A stretch of DNA of 64,000 nt, from assembly GCA_045579705.1 (NCBI GenBank), contig JAZNMP010000015.1:1-64000 (forward strand). The letters are read 5' to 3'. The notes below the pieces were generated by a model. It ran no database searches and was not told the DNA's origin. It saw nothing but the letters and a program-made list of their open reading frames with translations. Below, piece by piece: positions 18,798 to 27,186 of the stretch (position 1 is the first letter of the stretch; each line of letters opens with the position of its first letter). The position numbers and the translations under genes were made by a program. This DNA is from Lachnocurva sp045579705. GTDB lineage: Bacteria > Bacillota > Clostridia > Lachnospirales > Lachnospiraceae.

Positions 18798-19949
18798 ATG
18801 AAGAGTTGTCTGATAAAAAGATTTGATTATGAAAAGGCACTGCTGTCAATTGCGTTAATGATAAATTTAAGTGCTTCATTGTATATTGCAAGTGATACAT
18901 TTGTTGGACAGTTTGTTTCGTGTGTATCATTGTGTTTTACGATGTTGCATGTTTTTCTTTATGCTACATCTAAAGGGAAACATAAAGAGCTATTGAGATG
19001 GATTGTAGGATTAGTTGTTTGCTTTATATTATATAGATTATCAAGAAGAAGAGAAGTTTTTGACTTATATGTTTATACTAATTTTTATGGTGAAAAAGAG
19101 GATGATTGGATTGCTGAAGTGTTTTGCTATACAACATTAGCATTTTGTGGAGGAGTATTTGCGCTGAGTTTATTTGGAATACTGCCTGATGCACCTTTGT
19201 TTTATAGAGGAAGTGTTCGTAGATATACGCTTGGATTAATACATCCTGGTGCGGGAGGGTATCTGGCCTATATCATATCCTCTGCATTATATGTTTTGTC
19301 TAAGCGGAAGACAGAATATAAGACAATATTTAAATTAATTTTACTGTTTCTGTTAGATTGGGTTATATTTAATAATCGAGCTACAACAATCTGTATTTTG
19401 ATAATGATCTGTACGTGCTTAATTCCATATAAAAAGAATAAAATCAATTATGTGACTAAAAAAAAGAGTATTTATCTAATATATCTATTACCATATTTTA
19501 TAATGGGAATATTGTTATTGCTCAGTGTTAGAGAGTCGGATAGCCAATTATTAAACAGAATATTAAGTTCAAGAATTGAAAATAATTATTTGTTCCTAAA
19601 TAAATATAATATAAAACTATTTGGCAACGCAGGATCGTTGACGTGGATACCTGGACCAAACGGATGGGGAGAAAGATATTTAGATTCGGGTTATATGCAA
19701 TTGATGATTTACATGGGAGTACTTAATACGATAATTTATTTTGCTCTGTGGTCAAAGTCGACGTTTAACTGTATAAGAGATAATGAAAAAAAGCAGGTTG
19801 TATTACAGGTTTTACTATTGCTGATGCTTGTGGTAGAGGCTAGTCCTATGAGATGGTATTTTGCATTACCTATATTTTTGAACGGAAAGAAAGGAAAAAT
19901 AAGTAATGAAAAAGAAAGCAGGAATTATAACTCTTTCGGCATCGGATAA
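18798..19949 (+). CDS. Wzy-like polysaccharide polymerase
   Basis: The protein has 383 residues and about 10 membrane helices. It has a large loop carrying 'GLIHPGAGGYLAY' and a late motif 'LDSGYMQLMIYMGVL', the hallmark region of Wzy/O-antigen-ligase polymerases. It would join repeat units flipped by the Wzx protein at 21916. The last 44 bp overlap the next gene, an unusually long overlap suggesting translational coupling. The ribosome site is weak. Confidence 0.75.
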   Translation: MKSCLIKRFDYEKALLSIALMINLSASLYIASDTFVGQFVSCVSLCFTMLHVFLYATSKGKHKELLRWIVGLVVCFILYRLSRRREVFDLYVYTNFYGEKEDDWIAEVFCYTTLAFCGGVFALSLFGILPDAPLFYRGSVRRYTLGLIHPGAGGYLAYIISSALYVLSKRKTEYKTIFKLILLFLLDWVIFNNRATTICILIMICTCLIPYKKNKINYVTKKKSIYLIYLLPYFIMGILLLLSVRESDSQLLNRILSSRIENNYLFLNKYNIKLFGNAGSLTWIPGPNGWGERYLDSGYMQLMIYMGVLNTIIYFALWSKSTFNCIRDNEKKQVVLQVLLLLMLVVEASPMRWYFALPIFLNGKKGKISNEKESRNYNSFGIG

Positions 19950-21021
19950 TTGTGGTTCGTTATTGCAAACGTTTGCGTTACAACAGTATCTTTCTGATGC
20001 TTTGGGTTTAGATATAAAAGTGATTGATTTTGAATCAGAAGAATCAAAGAAAGTATATAGTATTTTCCCTAAGGGGTTTTTTAAACATCCTAAAAAGACA
20101 TTGTTCACAATAAGACATTTTTTTAGTATAAAAAAACAAAGGGAAGGATATCGCAAGTTTAGAGAAGAAAAACTATTTATGACAAATAAGCGATATAAAA
20201 ATGTTAAGGAGCTTTCAGAACTGGCAGGAAATTTTGATTATCTTATATCTGGTAGTGACCAAGTTTGGAATATAAATATGTCTGATTTTAATTGCGCGTT
20301 TTATTTACCGTGGAAAGATACTGCAAAGAAAATATCGTATGCGGCTAGTCTGGGGTCAATGAGTTCTGTCCCGGATGAGTATAAAGAACGAGTTGGAAAA
20401 TGGTTAAGTGATTATTCGTTCATATCAGTGCGCGAAAACACTGGAAAAGAAACTTTGAAAAATTATACTAAAAAAGAAATTACGGTTACTTTGGATCCGA
20501 CATTGCTTTTAAAACCTGAAGAATGGGACGCGATGGTTGGAGAAAGACTTATAAAAGATAACTATATTTTTTATTATTCATGGTCATATCCAGATGAAGA
20601 AATGCATCGAATCGTGGAAAGGTTTGCTGAGGAGAGAGGATTAAAGGTATATGTTATTAATTCGACCAAATGGTATCATAACCGTCCTAAAAAATATGAC
20701 TTTGAATTATTTAAAGAAAGCGGACCGGATGTGTTTTTGAATCTAATGAAATATGCTGAATATGTTTTTGTTCAATCATTTCATGGAACGGTATTTGCAA
20801 ATGTGTTTAGAAAGAAGTTTTTCTTTTTAAATGAAAAGAATAATGGTGAGATTGACTTTCGGTCTATGAACTTAATATCAATGCTTCATCAGGAAAATGT
20901 GATTATTCATGATTTAAAAGATATTAATAATGCTCTGAAAAATGAGATAAATTATGACTCGACAGAATATAGAAATGCGATAGAAGTATCAAAAGCATTT
21001 TTGAAAAAAAGCTTAGAATAG
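19906..21021 (+). CDS. Polysaccharide pyruvyl transferase family protein
   Basis: The protein has 371 residues. 'DNCGSLLQTFALQQYL' at the N-terminus, 'YLISGSDQVWN' in the middle and 'FVQSFHGTVFANVFRKKF' towards the C-terminus are the conserved blocks of the CsaB/PssM pyruvyl transferase family (GT-B-like fold). It would add a ketal pyruvate from phosphoenolpyruvate to a sugar, giving the polymer negative charge. The start lies inside the end of the polymerase gene. Confidence 0.88.
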   Translation: MKKKAGIITLSASDNCGSLLQTFALQQYLSDALGLDIKVIDFESEESKKVYSIFPKGFFKHPKKTLFTIRHFFSIKKQREGYRKFREEKLFMTNKRYKNVKELSELAGNFDYLISGSDQVWNINMSDFNCAFYLPWKDTAKKISYAASLGSMSSVPDEYKERVGKWLSDYSFISVRENTGKETLKNYTKKEITVTLDPTLLLKPEEWDAMVGERLIKDNYIFYYSWSYPDEEMHRIVERFAEERGLKVYVINSTKWYHNRPKKYDFELFKESGPDVFLNLMKYAEYVFVQSFHGTVFANVFRKKFFFLNEKNNGEIDFRSMNLISMLHQENVIIHDLKDINNALKNEINYDSTEYRNAIEVSKAFLKKSLE

Positions 21022-21031
21022 GTGAATATTA

Positions 21032-21916
21032 ATGAACGATAAACATGCATATATGATAATGGCACATCATAGACCTGATTTGCTACAGTTATTGATAGAT
21101 GCTCTAGATGATGAACGGAATGATATTATTATTCATATTGATAAGAAAGGTGATATGCCTGAATGCTTATTTAAAACTAAACATGCGAGGCTATTTTTTA
21201 CAAAACGTATTGATGTTCATTGGGGAGGGTATTCACAGGTTGAGTGTGAATACTTGTTGCTCGAAAATGCTTTAGAGAAAGGTGAACATCAATACTATCA
21301 TTTTTTGACTGGTGCTAATTTTCCGTTATATTGCCAAAACACTATTCATGAATTTTTTTCTAAGATGCATGGATATGAATTTGTGGGGTTTGATAATGGC
21401 GCAAATTTCTATGATAGAACTCGATTCTATGTTCCGTTTTCTGAATTTGGAAAACTTAGTGGTATAAGAGGAAAAATGGTTTTAGGAATAAGAAAGGTAG
21501 CTGAAAGCATTCAGCGGTTATTGCGCATTGACCGTAATAAAAAGTATTCTTTAGAAATAAAAAAGGGACTGGCATATTTTTCTATTACTGAGGAATTTGC
21601 AAAGTATTTATTAGAAAAAAGAAAAATAGTAGAAGATATGTTAAAGCATACAATATGTTGTGATGAGGTTTTTGTCCAAACTATTATATTTAATTCTCGG
21701 TTTAGACAAAAGGTTTATAACCTAGATAACGAATTTGAAGGAAGTATGAGAGAATGTGCATGGCCGTCAAATATTCCTGGGGTACATAAGGGATGGAATT
21801 ATTCGTTGAAAGATTTGGACTACTTGTTATCAAGTAAGAGAATGTTTGCAATGAAATTTGAGTCTGAAGACGGTATTGAAGTTATAAATAAGATTAAACA
21901 AACAAGGAATATCTAA
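21032..21916 (+). CDS. Beta-1,6-N-acetylglucosaminyltransferase-like protein (GT14, core-2/I-branching type)
   Basis: The protein has 294 residues. 'HAYMIMAHHRPDLLQLLIDAL', 'IIHIDKKGD' and 'VHWGGYSQVECEYLLLENAL', then 'YHFLTGANFPL' and a late 'CCDEVFVQTI', match the bacterial GT14 family. It would add a branching or chain sugar. It follows the pyruvyl transferase by 10 bp and abuts the flippase (TAATG). Confidence 0.85.
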   Translation: MNDKHAYMIMAHHRPDLLQLLIDALDDERNDIIIHIDKKGDMPECLFKTKHARLFFTKRIDVHWGGYSQVECEYLLLENALEKGEHQYYHFLTGANFPLYCQNTIHEFFSKMHGYEFVGFDNGANFYDRTRFYVPFSEFGKLSGIRGKMVLGIRKVAESIQRLLRIDRNKKYSLEIKKGLAYFSITEEFAKYLLEKRKIVEDMLKHTICCDEVFVQTIIFNSRFRQKVYNLDNEFEGSMRECAWPSNIPGVHKGWNYSLKDLDYLLSSKRMFAMKFESEDGIEVINKIKQTRNI

Positions 21917-23457
21917 TGAAATTAGAACGTACAAAAAATAGTCTTAGAAATATTTTATGGGGGCTGATAAATAGAATAGTAAATATAATACTTCCGTTTG
22001 TAATCCGTTCGGTTTTTATTTACACGTTGGGTGTAGAGTATTTAGGGTTAAATAGTTTATTTACGTCGATACTAACGGTACTTAATCTGGCAGAATTGGG
22101 TTTTTCAAATGCTATAGTTTATAATATGTATAAACCGATAGCTGAGAATGACGATGTTACGATTTGTGCGCTGATGAATTATTATAAAAAAGTTTATCAT
22201 GTAATAGGAATAGTCGTTTTGGGGGCAGGCGTTGCGATAATACCTTTTTTAGATTATTTAATAAAAGGTGACGTTCCTTCAGATATAAATTTAGTATATT
22301 TATATTTATTATATTTAATTAATACATCAGTAAGCTATTTTTTGTTTGCTTATAAAAATTGTATTTTGACAGCGTATCAGAGAGAAGATGTAATAAGTAA
22401 GATAAATATTACTTTGAAATTGATTTTATATATGGCTCAGTTTGCTGTGCTGATATATTGGAAGAACTATTATGTGTACGTCATTTTGATGATAATTAAT
22501 ACTGTAGTAACAAATATAGTTACTGCAATATGTTCAAATCTGTTGTATCCACAGTATCAATGTGCAGGGAACATAACGGATGATAAGAAAGCGGTAATAA
22601 AAAAGAATATCGAAGGTTTGATGATTGGGAAAATATGCCTAATAAGCAGGAATGCGTTTGATAGTATATTTTTATCGATGTTTTTAGGACTTCGTGTGGT
22701 TACAATTTATGGAAACTATTATTATATAATGAGCGCTTTAAGCGGAGTTTTATTAATAATCACTTCATCAATGGGGGCTGGAATTGGAAATAGTATAGCA
22801 ACAGAATCGATTGAAAAGAATTATATGGATTATATGAAGTTTAGTTTCATGTATTCATGGATTTCTGGGTGGTGTGCGATATGTTTGTTGTGCTTATATC
22901 AACCATTTATGGAACTGTGGATGGGAAAAGGTTTATTATTTCCTTTCCTTGATGTAGTTCTTATATGTTTATACTTTTATACCTCGACGATGGGGGATGT
23001 AAGGAGTCAATATTCGACTGCAACTGGTTTGTTTTGGGAAAATAGAATTTATGTAATGGTTGAAGCTTTTTTGAATATTGTTTTGAATTATTTTTTGGGA
23101 AAGAATTTTGGTGTGCATGGTATTATCCTAGCGACATGGATCAGTATGTTCTTTATTAATTTCTGCTGGGGAGCAAGAATTTTATTTAGGTATTATTTTG
23201 TGGGGTATAGTGTTATAAGCTATTATAAATTGCAAGTGGGATTTATGGTTTTGGCTTCTTTTGCTGCTGTAGTAACTTATTATGTATGTGAAATGATATC
23301 GGTACCACCAATCGTGGAACTATTATATAGAGGAGGGATATGTGTAGTTGTTCCAAATCTATTGTTTTGGATTATTAGCCATAAAAGTATTTGGTATAAA
23401 AAATCATATGAGTTTGTAATTAAAAATATACGAAGAAGAGATAGAGTTGGAGGTTGA
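21916..23457 (+). CDS. Wzx-type polysaccharide flippase (module A)
   Basis: The protein has 513 residues and about 14 membrane helices. The N-terminus 'RNILWGLINRIVNIILPFVIRSVFI' followed by 'LGVEYLGLNSLFTSILTVLN' is characteristic of the MATE-like polysaccharide transporter superfamily in Bacillota. It would move the lipid-linked repeat unit to the outer face for the polymerase at 18798. A second, unrelated-looking flippase lies at 35195, so the locus may make two polymers. Confidence 0.88.
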   Translation: MKLERTKNSLRNILWGLINRIVNIILPFVIRSVFIYTLGVEYLGLNSLFTSILTVLNLAELGFSNAIVYNMYKPIAENDDVTICALMNYYKKVYHVIGIVVLGAGVAIIPFLDYLIKGDVPSDINLVYLYLLYLINTSVSYFLFAYKNCILTAYQREDVISKINITLKLILYMAQFAVLIYWKNYYVYVILMIINTVVTNIVTAICSNLLYPQYQCAGNITDDKKAVIKKNIEGLMIGKICLISRNAFDSIFLSMFLGLRVVTIYGNYYYIMSALSGVLLIITSSMGAGIGNSIATESIEKNYMDYMKFSFMYSWISGWCAICLLCLYQPFMELWMGKGLLFPFLDVVLICLYFYTSTMGDVRSQYSTATGLFWENRIYVMVEAFLNIVLNYFLGKNFGVHGIILATWISMFFINFCWGARILFRYYFVGYSVISYYKLQVGFMVLASFAAVVTYYVCEMISVPPIVELLYRGGICVVVPNLLFWIISHKSIWYKKSYEFVIKNIRRRDRVGG

Positions 23458-23462
23458 TAAGT

Positions 23463-24296
23463 ATGATTTCGGTTGTTTTACCAGTATATAATGGTGAAAA
23501 ATATTTGAGATATTCAATTGAGAGTGTTTTAAATCAGACGTATAAAGATATTGAACTTGTTATAGTAAATGATTGTTCTACAGATAATACAGTAAGTATT
23601 ATAGAAGAATATATGAAAGTGGATAGTAGAGTTAAGCTTATAAATAATACATCTAATCAAAAATTACCGAAATCGCTTAATATTGGCTTTTCTAATTGCA
23701 GTGGAGATTATTTTACATGGACTTCGGATGATAATATTATGTTAGCTAATGCACTTGAAGTATTATTAGATAATTTAAAAGAGAAAGATGTAGATTTGGT
23801 CTTTTCGAGATGTGAAACTATAGATGAAGATGGAAAGGTACTAGGTAAAACTGAGTTATATAAAGATTTAAATGAAATATATTATAATAATATTGTGTTA
23901 GCATCTTTTTTATATAAACGCGAAGTTCATGAAAAACTGTGTGGTTATGATGTAAATAAGTTTTTGGTTGAAGACTATGATTTTTGGTTGAGAGCGTATT
24001 CTATGTTTAAATTTGCTTTTGTGCCTGATGTTTTATATGAAATAAGATTTCACAATGATAAATTGGGGGTAAAAAGGTTAGAAGATGTAAAGTTGGGGAA
24101 AATTCAATTGTTAAAAAATAACCTTATGAATGTGAATGATGTAGAACTTAAGGATTTCATAAATAAAGAAATATCACAATGTTATTTTGAGCTATCAAAT
24201 GCGTTTTATTCAAGATTAGAAAATAAGAAGTGTAAAAGGGCACTTTCAAAAACTAGAAATCATGATTTGGTAAAAAGATTATTGGGGATGTATTAA
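23463..24296 (+). CDS. Glycosyltransferase family 2
   Basis: This GT-A enzyme has 277 residues: 'ISVVLPVYNGEKYLRYSIESV', 'IVNDCSTDNT' and a DXD-like 'WTSDDN' metal site. I prefer ATG 23463, placed 9 bp after GGAGG (23449-23453); an in-frame TTG at 23454 lies too close to that site. It probably transfers a hexose in module A. Confidence 0.88.
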   Translation: MISVVLPVYNGEKYLRYSIESVLNQTYKDIELVIVNDCSTDNTVSIIEEYMKVDSRVKLINNTSNQKLPKSLNIGFSNCSGDYFTWTSDDNIMLANALEVLLDNLKEKDVDLVFSRCETIDEDGKVLGKTELYKDLNEIYYNNIVLASFLYKREVHEKLCGYDVNKFLVEDYDFWLRAYSMFKFAFVPDVLYEIRFHNDKLGVKRLEDVKLGKIQLLKNNLMNVNDVELKDFINKEISQCYFELSNAFYSRLENKKCKRALSKTRNHDLVKRLLGMY

Positions 24297-24310
24297 AGAA
24301 AGGTAGTTTT

Positions 24311-25432
24311 GTGAAGAAAATAATGCTAGTCTTTGGCACTAGACCGGAAGCTATTAAAATGTGCCCGTTAGTCAATGAATTGAAGAAACGAGATGAAATA
24401 CAGACAATTGTGTGCGTTACAGCTCAACATCGTCAGATGTTAGATCAGGTTTTGGCTACGTTTGGAGTAGTTCCTGATTATGATTTGAATGTAATGAAGA
24501 ATCGACAGACGTTGTTTGATATAAGTACAAATATATTGAATAGTATTCGCGATGTTTTGGAGAAAGAAAAACCGGATGTTGTTTTGGTGCATGGAGATAC
24601 ATCTACAACATTTGTAACTGCGTTGGCATGTTTTTATCTTCAGATACCGGTAGGTCATGTTGAAGCTGGTCTACGAACATATAATATATATTCTCCTTAT
24701 CCGGAAGAATTTAATCGTCAGGCTGTGTCAATAATTAGTAAGTATAACTTTGCGCCAACACCATTATCACGAGATAATCTTATAAAAGAAGGAAAGAATC
24801 CAGAAGATATTTATGTGACTGGAAATACTGTAATTGACGCTATGCAGCATACTGTTAAGGAAGATTATACACATCCAGAACTAGAATGGGTTGGGGATTC
24901 TAAACTTATTTTTATAACAGCTCATAGAAGAGAAAATTTGGGAGAACCAATGCATCATATGTTTAGGGCAATTAGACGAGTTTTGGATGAGCATCCTGAT
25001 TGTAAGGCGGTTTATCCGATACATATGAATCCGGTTGTCCGAGAAGCTGCTGAGCAGGAATTGAGTGGTTGTAGTAATATTCATATAATTGAGCCGATTG
25101 AGGTGTTTGATTGCCACAATTTTGAGGCGAGAAGTTTTCTTTGTTTGACAGACTCAGGTGGAATTCAGGAAGAGTGCCCATCATATGGAGTTCCTGTGCT
25201 TGTGATGAGAGATACAACAGAACGGCCAGAAGGCGTTACTGCTGGAACCTTAAAATTAGTAGGAACGGATGAAGAATCAATTTATAAGTCTTTTAAGGAG
25301 CTGCTAGAGAATCCTGTAAAATATAAGGAAATGTCTTCAGCGTGCAATCCTTATGGAGATGGACATGCATGTGAACGTATTGCGGATATTCTTGAGAATA
25401 AAGAATTTCAACCGTGGATTAGTAGTATGTGA
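24311..25432 (+). CDS. wecB: UDP-N-acetylglucosamine 2-epimerase (non-hydrolysing)
   Basis: The protein has 373 residues and the full set of WecB/MnaA motifs: 'VFGTRPEAIKMCPLVNEL', 'VHGDTSTTF', 'GHVEAGLRTYN', 'PEEFNRQ', 'ITAHRRENLG' and 'LTDSGGIQEECP'. It interconverts UDP-GlcNAc and UDP-ManNAc, supplying ManNAc for the polymer or a linkage unit. The start is GTG 24311. It closes module A; a terminator follows at 25523. Confidence 0.93.
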   Translation: MKKIMLVFGTRPEAIKMCPLVNELKKRDEIQTIVCVTAQHRQMLDQVLATFGVVPDYDLNVMKNRQTLFDISTNILNSIRDVLEKEKPDVVLVHGDTSTTFVTALACFYLQIPVGHVEAGLRTYNIYSPYPEEFNRQAVSIISKYNFAPTPLSRDNLIKEGKNPEDIYVTGNTVIDAMQHTVKEDYTHPELEWVGDSKLIFITAHRRENLGEPMHHMFRAIRRVLDEHPDCKAVYPIHMNPVVREAAEQELSGCSNIHIIEPIEVFDCHNFEARSFLCLTDSGGIQEECPSYGVPVLVMRDTTERPEGVTAGTLKLVGTDEESIYKSFKELLENPVKYKEMSSACNPYGDGHACERIADILENKEFQPWISSM

Positions 25433-25490
25433 AAAGCTTATAATGATAAATATCAAAGATGATATGAGGTTGGTTAAGGGTAGAAATGGG

Positions 25491-25521
25491 TTATGACACC
25501 TTAAATATAATGTGATATAAT
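25491..25521 (+). promoter_or_regulatory. Candidate promoter before module B
   Basis: TATGAC (25492-25497) and TATAAT (25516-25521) are separated by 18 bp. The -10 touches the start of the terminator stem at 25523, so initiation here would fall inside that hairpin; the arrangement makes this promoter uncertain. Confidence 0.35.
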
Positions 25522-25522
25522 A

Positions 25523-25565
25523 CTCGGGTTATCGTAGTAGTTTACGATAACTTGAGTTTTATTTT
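25523..25565 (+). terminator. Intrinsic terminator between polysaccharide modules A and B
   Basis: CTCGGGTTATCGTA (25523-25536), a six-base loop, and TACGATAACTTGAG (25543-25556) form a 14-bp stem with two G-U pairs, followed by TTTTATTTT. It ends module A transcription. Confidence 0.75.
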
Positions 25566-25580
25566 GTGAAAGGTAAGAAA

Positions 25581-26366
25581 ATGAAACATATATTTGCAGT
25601 TTGTGCATATGGAGAAAGTCTATATCTCGAAGAATGTATAAAATCATTGGTGGAACAGACGTCTAAAAGCGAAATCTTTATTTCAACATCAACACCAAAT
25701 GAACATATTTCTAAAGTTGCAGAGAAGTACGGTTTAAAGGTTGTAGTTAATAATGGTCCTAGCGGAATCACTGAGGATTGGAATTACGCATACAGTCAAA
25801 CAGATGCAGATTTAGTTACTATAGCGCATCAGGATGATACGTATGCTCCTGAATATGCTGAAAAAATTATAGAGAATTATGGTAAGGCGACGCATCCACT
25901 GATAGTATTCTCTGATTATGCTGAGCTTAGAAATGGTGAAGTAGTAAGTGAGAACACAAACCTTAAGATAAAGAGAATTCTTTTGAGAAAACTTAGAAAT
26001 CCAAAGAACTGGGGAAAGAAACGTGCAAAGCGCTCGGCGCTTGCGTATGGTTGCTCCATTTGTTGCCCTGCAGTAACACTTGTAAAACCTAATCTTCCAG
26101 ATCAGGTATATGAGAATCACTTTAGATCTGATGAAGACTGGGAAGCATGGGAAAAACTCTCAAGATTAGATGGAGAGTTTGTATATGTTCCAGAAATGCT
26201 GATGTATCATAGAGTGCATGAGGATTCGGCTACTACAGAAATCATCAATGATAATTCTAGAACTGTAGAAGATTATGAGATGTTCTGCAAGTTTTGGCCT
26301 AAGTGGTTTGCAAAGCTTATTACTAAAGTTTATTTGCTTAGTGAAAAATCAAATAATATTAAATAA
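25581..26366 (+). CDS. Glycosyltransferase family 2
   Basis: This 261-residue GT-A enzyme has 'IFAVCAYGESLYLEECIKSL', 'GPSGITEDWNYAYSQ' and the metal-binding 'IAHQDDTY'. ATG 25581 follows AAAGG at 25569-25573; an in-frame GTG at 25566 precedes the ribosome site and is unlikely. It stands alone between two terminators, so it has its own transcription unit at the start of module B. Confidence 0.87.
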   Translation: MKHIFAVCAYGESLYLEECIKSLVEQTSKSEIFISTSTPNEHISKVAEKYGLKVVVNNGPSGITEDWNYAYSQTDADLVTIAHQDDTYAPEYAEKIIENYGKATHPLIVFSDYAELRNGEVVSENTNLKIKRILLRKLRNPKNWGKKRAKRSALAYGCSICCPAVTLVKPNLPDQVYENHFRSDEDWEAWEKLSRLDGEFVYVPEMLMYHRVHEDSATTEIINDNSRTVEDYEMFCKFWPKWFAKLITKVYLLSEKSNNIK

Positions 26367-26370
26367 TTAT

Positions 26371-26408
26371 AAGCTGTTTTGCAATTGATGCAAAACAGCT
26401 TGTTTTTT
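26371..26408 (+). terminator. Intrinsic terminator with a 13-bp perfect stem
   Basis: AAGCTGTTTTGCA (26371-26383), loop ATTGA, TGCAAAACAGCTT (26389-26401), then G and a T6 tail. Confidence 0.85.
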
Positions 26409-26435
26409 GCAAATAAATAACATTAATGATAAAAT
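26407..26435 (+). promoter_or_regulatory. Promoter of the main module B operon
   Basis: TTGCAA (26407-26412) and TAAAAT (26430-26435) are separated by 17 bp, directly after the preceding terminator and 37 bp before the methyltransferase start. Transcription from here probably covers the following series of closely spaced genes. Confidence 0.6.
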
Positions 26436-26471
26436 ACTTAAGTTTAGTGTATTAATAAAATGGAGATGAGT

Positions 26472-27185
26472 ATGTCTAAAGAATTGTTTCGAGATGATTC
26501 GGCAAAAAAGATATATGATGAATCATTAATAAGAAGAAATATTATTGAATGGTATCCTTTTAATAAGAATACAAAAGCTATATGTATTGGATGTCCTACT
26601 GCTGTTTTAGAGTATTTGAAGAATAATGGCGTAGAAGTAATAAAGGTAAAGAATGATTCTGATTTAGATAGTGTAAATGAAAGTTTATACGATTATGTGA
26701 TTTATTTAAACGGTCCGGAGATTAATTATACCAGAGGATTAGAATTAAACCTTGGAACTTTAGAAAGACTAAAAAGTATCTTGCAAGATAATGGCAAAAT
26801 GTTTATTGCTTCAAATAATAAATTGTCAGTTCAGTCTTTAGCTGGTAAGGCTGAATTACGTTCTGGAAAAGCGTTCTGGAGTTTTAGAAGAGAGAACGAT
26901 GGAGTCAGTACGTATGCTTATACAAAAAAGGAGCTTGAAAAGTTACTAGAGGAATCAGGCTGTAATAAATTTGAGTTTTACTATCCTGTTCCTGATTTTT
27001 CTTTTCCAACGCAGATTTACTCAGATGATTTCCTGCCACATAAGGGTGATTTTTATGATGAAGGTGTTAGATTGCTTGAAAACGATTTAAAAACATTTGA
27101 TGAACGTGTTGCACTGAATCAGTTATGCGAAGAAGGGCTGTTTACAGAACTTACAAATTCTTATTTGGTAGTTGTGGAGAAATAA
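26472..27185 (+). CDS. Class I SAM-dependent methyltransferase-like protein
   Basis: This 237-residue protein has a degenerate Rossmann start ('AICIGCPTAVLEYL'), 'LYDYVIYLNGPE', 'ILQDNGKMFIASNNKLSV', and the C-terminal block 'FYYPVPDFSFPTQIYSDDFLP'. The last block is typical of methyltransferases that sit beside large glycosyltransferases in Bacillota polysaccharide loci. I chose ATG 26472 after GGAG (26463-26466); two in-frame upstream ATGs overlap that site. The next gene encodes a kinase-like/GT2 protein, and methylation with phosphorylation is known to end chain growth in WbdD. Confidence 0.75.
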   Translation: MSKELFRDDSAKKIYDESLIRRNIIEWYPFNKNTKAICIGCPTAVLEYLKNNGVEVIKVKNDSDLDSVNESLYDYVIYLNGPEINYTRGLELNLGTLERLKSILQDNGKMFIASNNKLSVQSLAGKAELRSGKAFWSFRRENDGVSTYAYTKKELEKLLEESGCNKFEFYYPVPDFSFPTQIYSDDFLPHKGDFYDEGVRLLENDLKTFDERVALNQLCEEGLFTELTNSYLVVVEK

Positions 27186-27186
27186 A

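Noticed and set aside
23454..23462. TTG start for the module A GT2 gene
   Set aside because: It immediately follows the ribosome site GGAGG, leaving no spacing; ATG 23463 is correctly placed.
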